Positions 30,801 through 38,004 of a DNA stretch of 64,000 bases are shown here, piece by piece. Made by a program: the position numbers and the translations under genes. The stretch is from the NCBI GenBank assembly GCA_035689185.1, contig DASSLY010000044.1:62001-126000 (forward strand), read 5' to 3'. A model generated the notes under the pieces. The model saw only the letters and a list, made by a program, of their open reading frames with translations, was not told the origin of the DNA and made no database searches. Position 1 is the stretch's first letter. Each line of letters begins with the position of its first letter. This stretch comes from DASSLY01 sp035689185. GTDB lineage: Bacteria > Actinomycetota > Actinomycetes > Actinomycetales > Dermatophilaceae.

Positions 30801-32322
30801 CCGCGACCACGACCACGACCCGCGCCTGCCCGGGAAGGGAGCTGGGGTCGTCCTCCACGCAGATTGCGACCACGCGTTCGTCGGTCAAGGCCTGCCGCAG
30901 CCAGAAGGCGGCGCGGGTGTCGTCGGCGGACCAGGCCCGGTCCAGCACGACGACAAGGACTGAGCCCTCGGCGTAGCCGGCCTCCTGGCCCGGGTCCACC
31001 CAATGCGGTAACGACCGCACCCACCCCCAGTCCTCGCCGTCGCCTGCGGTCACCTTGGCGAGCCGCACCACTGCAGGGGAATGTGTCGCGGCCAACTGGC
31101 CTACGAGCGAACGGGCCAACCCCAGGGCAAGCGCGCGGGGACCGCAGAGGCCAAGGGTCCCCGTGGCAGCCATGTCGACGACCACCGGTGCGCGCAGGCG
31201 GGGATGGCCAGTGGTCCCGTCCCCTGTGGCGACGGTGGTGTCGGCGCGCACCTGGCCGACTCCCAGCCGCAGGCACAGCCAGCCCGGCCCGCCCGGCTCG
31301 CGGGCCCACACCCCGGGGTGCGGGCCGGCAGCCAGCTGGCGCAACCGGGGGTTGTCCGGGGCCGCCGCGAAGCGTCGCCGCTGCTCATGGAGCAGTGCGT
31401 CGCGCAGCTCCAGCTGGACCGCCGCGACAGCCGTCCGGTACTCCGCACGAGCACGTCGGTCCTCGCCCTTTCCCCGGCGACGGTCGGTGAGGTAGGTGGC
31501 CAAAATCAGCAGAGGGCCGGTCAGGCCGAGCAGAAGCGAGAGCGCGTTCCCGGAAAGCCAGGCGACCGCCGAGGCGATGACCATCGGCAACACCAACATC
31601 GCGACCGGCAGCTGGACGCGGCCAGCCGACCGCGGCTGTACCGGAAAGCGAATCTGGGGTGCTGGCTGGTCCGGCGGGGGCGCCGTGGCCACGCGGGGCA
31701 GGAGCAGATGGCCTGCTCCGTCAGGCACGGTCGCAATGGGCGGCAGCGTGCCCCGGCGCAGAAGGAGAGTGGAACGGCCCACCCGCAGCCCGACTCCCGG
31801 CGACATCGAGGTCGGCGCCTGGCCGACCGGCACGTCGTCGAGGTGCGTTCCGTTGCTGGAACGGAGGTCGGTCACCCTCACCCGGGCGGTGGTGACGTCC
31901 AGCCGGCAGTGCAACCGGGACAGTCCGGGGTCGTCGAGCCGCACCGTGGCCTCGGGACCTCTGCCGACGGTGTGCGCACCTGGCCCCAGCGCGTGGATCG
32001 TGCCGCTGTCCGGGCCCTCGACCACGTGCAGCTGCAGCAGACCTGCCGCGTGATGCGCGACAGTCACCGGGCGCCCGATGGCAAGGACAGCGCCCTGGAC
32101 CAACGGGGGGAGGCCCAGCGGTGAGTCCCCGCCCAGCTGGACCGCCCCGGCATACAGGGTGGGCAACGACTCGCCGTTGCGGTGCAGGCACCGTCGCAGC
32201 TCCGGCCACAGATGCGCGACCGTGGCCCCCGGGGAGGCGTCGACGCAGACCTCCACCGCTTTCTTATGACGGCCTGGCTCGACCACAGTCAGGTGGAACC
32301 GCACGGCATCCGCCACCTCCAT
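27778..32322 (-). CDS. FHA-FtsK/SpoIIIE ATPase, EssC/EccC-like
   Basis: A 1514-aa membrane-bound secretion-type ATPase. Order: N-terminal ubiquitin-like region (1-85); FHA domain (about 100-170, VGRGPEATVRLDDPGLSRLH and SSNGTHLDD); two membrane spans (about 228-280); then three RecA-like ATPase modules with Walker A motifs GGTTGAGKS (about 610), GGPRSGRTT (about 985) and GPPRSGRST (about 1305). Only the first keeps a Lys in Walker A; Arg occupies it in the other two. This matches type VII secretion EssC/EccC rather than the chromosome translocase FtsK, which has one ATPase. No other T7SS gene adjoins it. ATG at 32322; GTG at 32304, with GGAGG upstream, is an alternative start. Divergent from tadA. 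Confidence 0.88.
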   Translation of the reverse strand: MEVADAVRFHLTVVEPGRHKKAVEVCVDASPGATVAHLWPELRRCLHRNGESLPTLYAGAVQLGGDSPLGLPPLVQGAVLAIGRPVTVAHHAAGLLQLHVVEGPDSGTIHALGPGAHTVGRGPEATVRLDDPGLSRLHCRLDVTTARVRVTDLRSSNGTHLDDVPVGQAPTSMSPGVGLRVGRSTLLLRRGTLPPIATVPDGAGHLLLPRVATAPPPDQPAPQIRFPVQPRSAGRVQLPVAMLVLPMVIASAVAWLSGNALSLLLGLTGPLLILATYLTDRRRGKGEDRRARAEYRTAVAAVQLELRDALLHEQRRRFAAAPDNPRLRQLAAGPHPGVWAREPGGPGWLCLRLGVGQVRADTTVATGDGTTGHPRLRAPVVVDMAATGTLGLCGPRALALGLARSLVGQLAATHSPAVVRLAKVTAGDGEDWGWVRSLPHWVDPGQEAGYAEGSVLVVVLDRAWSADDTRAAFWLRQALTDERVVAICVEDDPSSLPGQARVVVVVAAGGRLDISGLAQATSADADLAGPVWANGLARSLGPLRATTDTPEPSLPAQVRLLDLLPFDGTDPGAVSTHWSARPASTHVVLGAGPHAPYAVDLAQDGPHLLIGGTTGAGKSELLQTLVASLALANRPDELCFVLVDYKGGASFRDSARLPHTLGLVTDLDATLTSRALRSLQAELKRRERMLAHAGAKDLPEYQRRRGNGEPLPRLVIVVDEFRMLAEELPAFLTGLVSVATVGRSLGVHLVLATQRPGGVVSADIKANVNLRIALRLREEADSHDIIDQPLAAGLPHRVPGRAYVRRGSGGIELIQTARVSAAAPGPLQPRVTVSLSPVTAPDSVPGDDGEGAARVPGDAHGNAPVDGPAAVPGHRQGAADGNAPVDGPAAVPGEVQDELVDGPTDLERIVDACVQAAARLVIPGIRSPWLPPLPDLLPFDTLLQPPATPSQAPAAAYGLVDDPGRQQQPGLVYDLAEHGHLGFAGGPRSGRTTALLALGRGFAACPVADVHVHGLEASAGSLRALADWPNVGTVVSRDQPFRASRLIHRLLQEVHRRRGLLTAAGFGSLAEQWARTSPGDPHRVPYLLLLIDGWEGVTGALDQRDHGRPTEGLFRLLREGPAVGLRAVVTGDRSMLTSRVASLLSQRFLLPTTEPTDLLTVGIPAEDVPRHRPPGRAVRVSDALTVQIAMPEVAESPSPGTSLRGTAPHQTPAPQPRSDGARFRQPPPHGSPTTEPWGSETPPSHRPAAWVPLRLRPLPELVPMRPTTDVVPAGWAFVGVGGDDLCAVGLDLTASSRSALVVGPPRSGRSTCLATMALSLASAGRTVATVGVHPSPLTRLTEDRVVRAVDAGRLQQLLRAHPDLAVVVDDAPLLEGSPLADVVLEALHAAPATGAAVLCSAALTELGARFRGLVVEVGRARAGILLNPATASDGDVFGIRADPPDAMQPGRGLVIQRGEATMVQVAIAVPTDGPVPPRPWAASPAPTGRAHSPAAGKAGPINPDGGRERGPPTW
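29649..29744. repeat. Direct repeat inside the EssC-like gene
   Basis: A 36-bp segment starting GCACCGCCGCGGGTCCGTCG is repeated 60 bp later (29649-29684 and 29709-29744). It encodes a repeated GNAPVDGPAAVPG peptide in the linker between the first and second ATPase modules. Confidence 0.85.
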
Positions 32323-32556
32323 CTACCTGCCCCCGGAAGCAGTGTGCCGCGCGGCGCCGACAGGCCCCGTTCGTCGTCCACAGACTCCCCGGCTCGGGCC
32401 ATCAACCTCGACTTGTCCACAGATTGGGGACAGGGGGGTTGTGCTGGCCTCGGTTGCCCTACCCTCGTTGTCACCCGGCCGCGATGCCGGGGTGTGTCTG
32501 GGGGCGTCCGTCAGCGGTCCAGCACCGTCGGCACGTCATGGTGAGGGAGGAGCCCG

Positions 32557-33792
32557 GTGACTGTGGAGGCCGTTGCCACGGTGGAGAGCGAGGTCCGCGA
32601 GCTGGTCCGCCGGTCCGGTCTGGACCCGGCGCGGGACACCTCGGCGATGACCAAGCTGGTCCGGGAGGTCGTCGCCGACTACGACGAGCGGTCCATGCAT
32701 GGCGGTCTGCCCGCGCTGCCGGACCTCGGCGAGGCCGTCAAGGCGGTGTTTGACGCCGTCGCCGGCTTCGGGTCGCTGCAGCCGTACTTCGATGACCCGA
32801 GCGTCGAAGAGATCTGGATCAACGAACCGACCAAGGTGTTCGTCGCGCGGGGCGGGGTGGCGGAGCTGACCACGACCATCTTGACCGCGGACCAGGTACG
32901 CGACCTGGTCGAGCGCATGCTCAAGAGCTCGGGCCGCCGCGTCGACCTGTCTTCGCCGTTCGTCGACGCCACCCTGCCGGACGGTTCCCGGCTGCACGTC
33001 GTCATCCCGGACATCACCCGGGAGCACTGGTCGGTCAACATCCGCAAGTTCGTGGTGAAGGCGGACCACCTGGACGACCTGGTCCGGCTCGGCACGCTGA
33101 CTCGGCAGTCAGCCGCGTTCCTCGGCGCCGCGGTCGCGGCCGGGCTCAACGTGCTGGTCGCCGGTGGGACGCAGGCGGGCAAGACCACGATGCTGAACTG
33201 CCTGGCATCGGCCATCCCGCCGCGGGAACGTGTGGTGAGCTGCGAGGAAGTCTTCGAGCTGCGCCTGCCGCTGCGTGACTGGGCCGCGATGCAGTGCCGA
33301 CAACCGAGCCTGGAAGGAACCGGTGAGGTGCCGCTGCGCCGGCTGGTCAAGGAGGCGCTGCGGATGCGGCCCTCGCGCATCATCGTCGGCGAGGTCCGCC
33401 AGGCGGAGAGCCTCGACCTGCTGATCGCGCTCAACAGTGGGCTGCCCGGAATGTGCACCTTGCACGCGAACACCGCGCGTGAGGCGATCACCAAGATGTG
33501 CACCCTGCCCTTGCTGGCGGGGGAGAACGTCGGCAGCCGGTTCGTGGTGCCCACCGTTGCCGGGTCGATCGACATCGTCGTGCACATCGCCCTGGAACGC
33601 GACGGCGTCCGACGAGTCCGCGAGATCATCGCGGTGCCCGGTCGCGTCGAAGGCGACGTGGTCGAGATCGCCGACCTGTTCGTCACCAAGGCCGGCCGGC
33701 TGGTCCGGGCCGAGGGCTTCCCGCCGCACGTGGAGCGATTCGAGCGCGCGGGGTACGACGTTGCGGCCCTGCTGGCCGGGCGGGCGGCGTGA
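32557..33792 (+). CDS. tadA: Tad pilus secretion ATPase TadA/CpaF
   Basis: A 411-aa hexameric ATPase that powers Tad/Flp pilus assembly. The N-terminal domain leads into the CpaF family signature (FGSLQPYFDDPSVEEIWINE, about 70-90). Walker A is GGTQAGKTTML (about 201-211), and the Asp box/Walker B segment is MRPSRIIVGEVR (about 269-280), with the His box LHANTAREA following. GTG at 32557 follows a strong GGGAGGAG. It heads a seven-gene operon in which most junctions overlap. Divergent from the EssC-like gene over 234 bp. Confidence 0.95.
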   Translation: MTVEAVATVESEVRELVRRSGLDPARDTSAMTKLVREVVADYDERSMHGGLPALPDLGEAVKAVFDAVAGFGSLQPYFDDPSVEEIWINEPTKVFVARGGVAELTTTILTADQVRDLVERMLKSSGRRVDLSSPFVDATLPDGSRLHVVIPDITREHWSVNIRKFVVKADHLDDLVRLGTLTRQSAAFLGAAVAAGLNVLVAGGTQAGKTTMLNCLASAIPPRERVVSCEEVFELRLPLRDWAAMQCRQPSLEGTGEVPLRRLVKEALRMRPSRIIVGEVRQAESLDLLIALNSGLPGMCTLHANTAREAITKMCTLPLLAGENVGSRFVVPTVAGSIDIVVHIALERDGVRRVREIIAVPGRVEGDVVEIADLFVTKAGRLVRAEGFPPHVERFERAGYDVAALLAGRAA

Positions 33793-34652
33793 CAGGCCCT
33801 GGCCTTGGCCTGCTGCTCGGCATCGGTCTGTTCTTCGTCTGGTGGTCCACCTGGCCACCGGTCGAGCGGCCACCCAGGTCCCGCGCCGGTGTGCGCCAAC
33901 GTCTGGCCGACGAGATCGCCCAGGCGGGCTACCCCTCGCTGGGACCCCAGTCGTTGCTGGCGGCCTGCGGCTTGGCGTGCGGCGTCGTCTTCCTCGGCTT
34001 CGTCGCAGTGACCAGGGTGGTGCCGCTGGCGCTGGCGTTCGCCCTCATCGCCGGCTACACCCCCGTCGCGCTGGTCCGAATGCGGGCCCGGCGGCGCCGA
34101 GCCGTGATGCGAGAGCTCTGGCCGGACGTGGTCGACAACATCACCTCCGGCGTCCGGGCTGGACTGGCATTGCCGGAAGCGCTCAGCCAGCTGGCGGTGC
34201 GCGGGCCGGAGGAGCTGCGGCCGGCCTTCCGGGCATTCAGCGAGGACTACCGCGCGTCCGGGCGGTTCCAGGACTGCCTGGACCGGCTCAAGGACGGGCT
34301 GGCCGACCCGGTCGCCGACAGGCTCGTCGAGGCGCTGCGGATCGCCCGTGAGGTGGGAGGCAGCGACCTGGGCAGGCTGCTGCGCACGTTGTCCACCTTC
34401 TTGCGTGAGGACGCGCGGACCCGGGCCGAGCTGGAGGCGCGGCAGAGCTGGACCGTCAACGCGGCTCGACTTGCCGTGGCGGCACCGTGGATCGTCCTGG
34501 CCATGCTGTCCAGTCGCCCCGAGTCGGTGCAGGCCTACGGCCAGCCGGCTGGGTGGTTGGTTCTCGGCATCGGCGGTGGCGTCTCGTATGCCGCGTACCA
34601 GCTGATGGTGCGGATCGGACGGTTGCCCGAAGAATCACGGGTGCTGCGATGA
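33789..34652 (+). CDS. tadB: Tad inner-membrane protein TadB
   Basis: A 287-aa membrane protein with a type II secretion F-domain (about 100-225: LWPDVVDNITSGVRAGLALP and the ALRIAREVGGSDLG motif). Hydrophobic spans lie at the N-terminus, at about 55-90 and near the C-terminus. TadB and TadC form the platform on which the TadA ATPase acts. GTG start overlaps the tadA stop as GTGA. Confidence 0.93.
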   Translation: MTGPGLGLLLGIGLFFVWWSTWPPVERPPRSRAGVRQRLADEIAQAGYPSLGPQSLLAACGLACGVVFLGFVAVTRVVPLALAFALIAGYTPVALVRMRARRRRAVMRELWPDVVDNITSGVRAGLALPEALSQLAVRGPEELRPAFRAFSEDYRASGRFQDCLDRLKDGLADPVADRLVEALRIAREVGGSDLGRLLRTLSTFLREDARTRAELEARQSWTVNAARLAVAAPWIVLAMLSSRPESVQAYGQPAGWLVLGIGGGVSYAAYQLMVRIGRLPEESRVLR

Positions 34653-35590
34653 CCGGCCCTGTTTGGTCCTGGCCCGGTGCTGCCGTCGGCGCCTTGGCGT
34701 CCGCTGGAATGCTGTTGGCCATTGCCGGGCTGCCCATGAACCGGCGGCCCGGCCTGATGCAGCGCCTGGCGCCGTACCTGCGGGACACGCCCCGCCCGTC
34801 TCGCCTGCTCACGGTTCAGGGGCCGCCGCGGATGCCGCTCGCGATCCTGCTCCGGCCAGTCATGTCCGATCTGACCAGGGCGGTGGAGCGCGTGCTCGGA
34901 GGAGCCGCGTCGGTCCGGCGCAGGCAACAGCGAGCGGGCCAGCGACCGGACGTGGACGGATTCCGGGCGGAGCAGGTCGTCTGGGGTGTGCTGGGCGGAC
35001 TGGCGGGGATGGTGCTCGCCGTGATGCTGTGGCTGCGCCGCGGCGGCTCAGCGGTTCTTCCGGCCGTGCTCGTCGTCGCCCTGGCGGTGGCTTGCGGCAT
35101 CGTCGCGCGCGACCAGCTGCTCAGCTACACGGCCAACCGGCGTGAGCAGCGCATGCTCGAGGAGTTCCCGACCGTGGCCGAACTCCTCGCCCTCGCGGTC
35201 GGCGCCGGTGAGGGGGCGATCGGCGCGCTGGAGCGGGTCTGCCGACTTTCTGTCGGCGAGCTGTCCAGCGAGCTGGGCACCTGCCTGGCCGACGCTCGTG
35301 CCGGCGCCAGTCTGCCGGCAGCGCTGCAGGGCCTGGCTGACCGCACCGGCTTGGCCAGCCTGTCCCGGTTCGTCGACGGGATCGTCATCGCCGTCGAGCG
35401 GGGCACCCCGCTGGCGGATGTGCTCCGCGCGCAGGCGCAGGACGTGCGCGAGGCCGGCCGTCGAGCCGTCATGGAGGCGGGCGGCAGGAAGGAGATCGCG
35501 ATGATGGTTCCCGTCGTCTTCCTCGTGCTGCCCGTGACGGTGCTGTTCGCCGCGTATCCGGGGCTGTCATTTCTCCGGTTCGATCTCTGA
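34649..35590 (+). CDS. tadC: Tad inner-membrane protein TadC
   Basis: A 313-aa partner of TadB. It has an N-terminal span, a pair of spans at about 110-150, an F-domain (EFPTVAELLALAVGAGEG, about 170-290) and a C-terminal span ending at residue 310. The motif RKEIAMMVPVVFLVLPVTVL is typical of TadC. Coupled to tadB by an ATGA overlap. Confidence 0.92.
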   Translation: MTGPVWSWPGAAVGALASAGMLLAIAGLPMNRRPGLMQRLAPYLRDTPRPSRLLTVQGPPRMPLAILLRPVMSDLTRAVERVLGGAASVRRRQQRAGQRPDVDGFRAEQVVWGVLGGLAGMVLAVMLWLRRGGSAVLPAVLVVALAVACGIVARDQLLSYTANRREQRMLEEFPTVAELLALAVGAGEGAIGALERVCRLSVGELSSELGTCLADARAGASLPAALQGLADRTGLASLSRFVDGIVIAVERGTPLADVLRAQAQDVREAGRRAVMEAGGRKEIAMMVPVVFLVLPVTVLFAAYPGLSFLRFDL

Positions 35591-35626
35591 CCCGTCCGCC
35601 CATCAACGATTGCGAGGGAAAGTACG

Positions 35627-35863
35627 ATGACCACCCACCACCAGATCGCAGCGCGGCTGCCGGTGCTCCTGCACGTCCTCGGCGCGAACGTGCACGCCCA
35701 GGTCGGCACCCGCGGGCGCCGTGAACGCGGGGATGTCCCTGGCTGGGTCTTGATCACGATGATGACCGCAGCCCTGGTGGCAGTGCTGTATGTCGTGGCT
35801 GGGGACCGGTTGCAGCAAGTGTTCGAGGCAGCCATCGACCGTGTCAGCAACCTCGGGGGGTAG
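35627..35863 (+). CDS. Putative Flp-like pilin
   Basis: A 78-aa protein in the position expected for the major pilin. After a basic N-terminal leader (about 35 residues ending RRERGD) comes a hydrophobic helix, PGWVLITMMTAALVAVL, then an amphipathic tail of about 25 residues. This is the Flp prepilin layout, with cleavage expected after a Gly at the leader end; the canonical Glu at +5 is not present, so processing is uncertain. GAGGGAAAGTACG precedes the ATG. No prepilin peptidase gene (TadV) is in the window. Confidence 0.65.
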   Translation: MTTHHQIAARLPVLLHVLGANVHAQVGTRGRRERGDVPGWVLITMMTAALVAVLYVVAGDRLQQVFEAAIDRVSNLGG

Positions 35864-36326
35864 CGCCCGCGGCGGCGTTCCGCGGCCGCTCTCGCCGGGA
35901 CGTCCGGGGCGCGACCTCGACTGCCACCGCGACCGCCAGCGACACCCAGACCGGCAGCGCGACCGCGGTTCGGCCGTGGCCGACTTCGCGCTGGTGGGCG
36001 GGCTGGTCACCGTCCTGTTCTTGGCGGTAATCCAGGTCGGCTTCGCCCTGCACGTCCGCAACACCCTGATCTGGTGCGCGAGCGAAGGTGCCCGGTACGG
36101 CGCGCGTGCGGACTCCACGCCGGAGCAGGGCGCCGACCGGACCCGGGCCCTGGTCCGCGACACGCTGTCCGCGGGGTACGCCGACCTGGTGACCGCGTCT
36201 CGGACCGTCGTGGGCGGCGTGGAGGTGGTCGAGGTGAGCGTGGCGGCGTCGTTGCCGGTGGTGGGTTTCGTCGGCCCCGGCCGCACCCTGACCGTGTCCG
36301 CGCACGCATTCGCGGAGGGCCAGTGA
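35841..36326 (+). CDS. TadE-like pseudopilin
   Basis: About 161 aa. After a basic leader, SAVADFALVGGLVTVLFLAV is the TadE-type hydrophobic segment following a Gly-Ser cleavage context, then NTLIWCASEGARYGAR. TadE proteins are minor pilins. The start is uncertain: GTG at 35841 overlaps the pilin gene by 23 bp and has GAGGCAG upstream; no better start precedes the conserved domain. Confidence 0.8.
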   Translation: MSATSGGSARGGVPRPLSPGRPGRDLDCHRDRQRHPDRQRDRGSAVADFALVGGLVTVLFLAVIQVGFALHVRNTLIWCASEGARYGARADSTPEQGADRTRALVRDTLSAGYADLVTASRTVVGGVEVVEVSVAASLPVVGFVGPGRTLTVSAHAFAEGQ

Positions 36327-36790
36327 GCGGCCGCCCCCGGCTTTGGGGGCGGTTGGCGTCGGTCCGGGCGCTCGCACGGCCGGACGACGGAAGTGCCATC
36401 GTCGAGTTCGTCGCGCTGGCGGTCGTCCTCCTCGTGCCGCTCTTCTATCTGGTCATGACCCTGGCCCGGCTGCAGGCCGGAACGTATGCCGCGTCGGCGG
36501 CAGCCCGGGAGGCAGGTCGCGCGTTCGTCAGCGCGCCCGCGGCGGCGGAGGCGCCGGGTCGGGCCAGGGCCGCCGCCGACCTCGCCTTCGCCGATCAGGG
36601 ATTCGCCGGCGAGGGGGACCTGGTGCTGCAGTGCGACGGCGACCCCTGCCTGCGTCCGGACGGGCGGGTGCGGGCGGTCGCGGCGGTGACGGTGCCCTTC
36701 CCCCTGCTGCCGGCATTCTTCCGGGACGTGGTGCCCTTGGAGATCCCCATCAGCGTGACGCACGTGGCGACGGTCGAGCGCTTCCGATGA
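36323..36790 (+). CDS. TadE-like pseudopilin, second copy
   Basis: A 155-aa protein with the same plan: basic leader, then GSAIVEFVALAVVLLVPLFY as the hydrophobic segment, including the conserved E residue, followed by a periplasm-like external domain with a Cys pair (QCDGDPC). GTG at 36323 overlaps the previous stop (GTGA). Confidence 0.88.
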   Translation: MSGRPRLWGRLASVRALARPDDGSAIVEFVALAVVLLVPLFYLVMTLARLQAGTYAASAAAREAGRAFVSAPAAAEAPGRARAAADLAFADQGFAGEGDLVLQCDGDPCLRPDGRVRAVAAVTVPFPLLPAFFRDVVPLEIPISVTHVATVERFR

Positions 36791-37302
36791 GGGGGACCGC
36801 CTTCCGCCGCCGCACCTCGCGGGCGCCCCGCCCCTGCCGCACCTCGCGGGCGCCCCGTCCCTGCCGCACCGAGCAGGGGCAGATCAGCCTGCTGATCCTC
36901 GGCTTCGCCGTCATCGCGCTGATGCTCGTCCTCGCCGCCGTCGACGTGACCGCCGCCCAGCTCGGCCGGGTCCGCCTGATGGACGCGGCGGACAGCGCGG
37001 CGCTCGACGCCGCGGACGAGCTGGCCCAGGGAGCGGCATACGGCTCCGGTGTTGGCGACACCGTCCCCATCACCGACACCACGGTGCAGCAGGCCGCTGC
37101 CGCCTACCTGGCCGGCCAGCCCAGACCCGGGGGGATCTCGGCGTGGTCCATCGCCGCCGGGACCGGCAGCCCGGACGCCGGGACGGCCGTCGTCCGAGTG
37201 GCCGGCACTATCGAGCTGCCGGTGTCCTCGATGCTGCGGGAGGTGTTCGGGGGGTCCATCTCGATCACGGTGGAGTCCCGTGCTCGGGCCGTTGTCCAGT
37301 AG
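36787..37302 (+). CDS. TadG-like pilus protein
   Basis: A 171-aa protein with the TadG-like N-terminal domain: after a basic leader, QGQISLLILGFAVIALMLVL, then GRVRLMDAADSAALDAADEL, a hallmark of this family. The leader contains a duplicated 9-residue unit (RTSRAPRPC) encoded by a 27-bp tandem duplication at about 36809-36864. Coupled to the previous gene by ATGA and last in the tad operon. Confidence 0.88.
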   Translation: MRGTAFRRRTSRAPRPCRTSRAPRPCRTEQGQISLLILGFAVIALMLVLAAVDVTAAQLGRVRLMDAADSAALDAADELAQGAAYGSGVGDTVPITDTTVQQAAAAYLAGQPRPGGISAWSIAAGTGSPDAGTAVVRVAGTIELPVSSMLREVFGGSISITVESRARAVVQ

Positions 37303-37427
37303 CGCGGTGCGGTAGCGGGGCCCGGTGGTCGCAGGCGTCGACCGCTGCGAGAGCACGGCGGGCGGCCCGCCGTGGGCGATGTCGGGCCGGCGGCCGACCT
37401 GCGTCGGCTCCGACCGAGGACCTCGCC

Positions 37428-37745
37428 CTAGCGGCCCCGCGCCGGGCGGGCGGCCAGCGACTCGACATACAGCCGGGCCTCGTCGGCCAGCCCATCCCAC
37501 TCCGGCTCGCGCCCCGCGACCGCCACCCACTGCCGCATCGTGCGCCGGCCCATGGTCATCGGCGCCCCGACGCCCGTGGCCACGAGCTCGGCCATCCGGG
37601 CAGCCGGCACCTTCACCACGAACCGGCCGTCGGGCAAGAGGAACGCGAACAGCTTTCCGCCGGTCATGAGTCCCGGCTGGGACAGGGCCCGGCCCATCGT
37701 CACCCCCGGGTGCTGCAGCTGCCGGGCACAGACCTCCTCGAACAC
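37428..37745 (-). CDS. TfoX N-terminal domain protein
   Basis: A 105-aa protein resembling the N-terminal domain of TfoX/Sxy: MFGGKLFAF-like segment (here MTGGKLFAFLLPDGRFVVKV), followed by the helix AARMAELVATGVGAP and GRRTMRQWV. In actinobacteria, stand-alone TfoX_N proteins are common and their role is unknown; a competence function should not be assumed. It stands alone between convergent and divergent plus-strand genes. Confidence 0.85.
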   Translation of the reverse strand: MFEEVCARQLQHPGVTMGRALSQPGLMTGGKLFAFLLPDGRFVVKVPAARMAELVATGVGAPMTMGRRTMRQWVAVAGREPEWDGLADEARLYVESLAARPARGR

Positions 37746-38004
37746 GCGGCCATCCTGCTACGACCGGGGCACCCTCAGGTAGGTCACCGTCGCGGACACG
37801 ACCACCGCCCGGCGCGGGCCCGGGAGCCGCGCGGGCCTGCGGCGGTTGGCGTCTCGCTCCGCCACGCCGTTTCGCTCCCGGGTTCGTCCCCGGGTACTGG
37901 CAGGCTGTCCGCGAGCACCCGCCGGACCCGTCGCAGCCACGGGTCCGGTCCCCGCGGTAGGTCAGGTCGCGCTCGTCGCGCCGGCCGGAGGAGGAACCCA
38001 GGCG

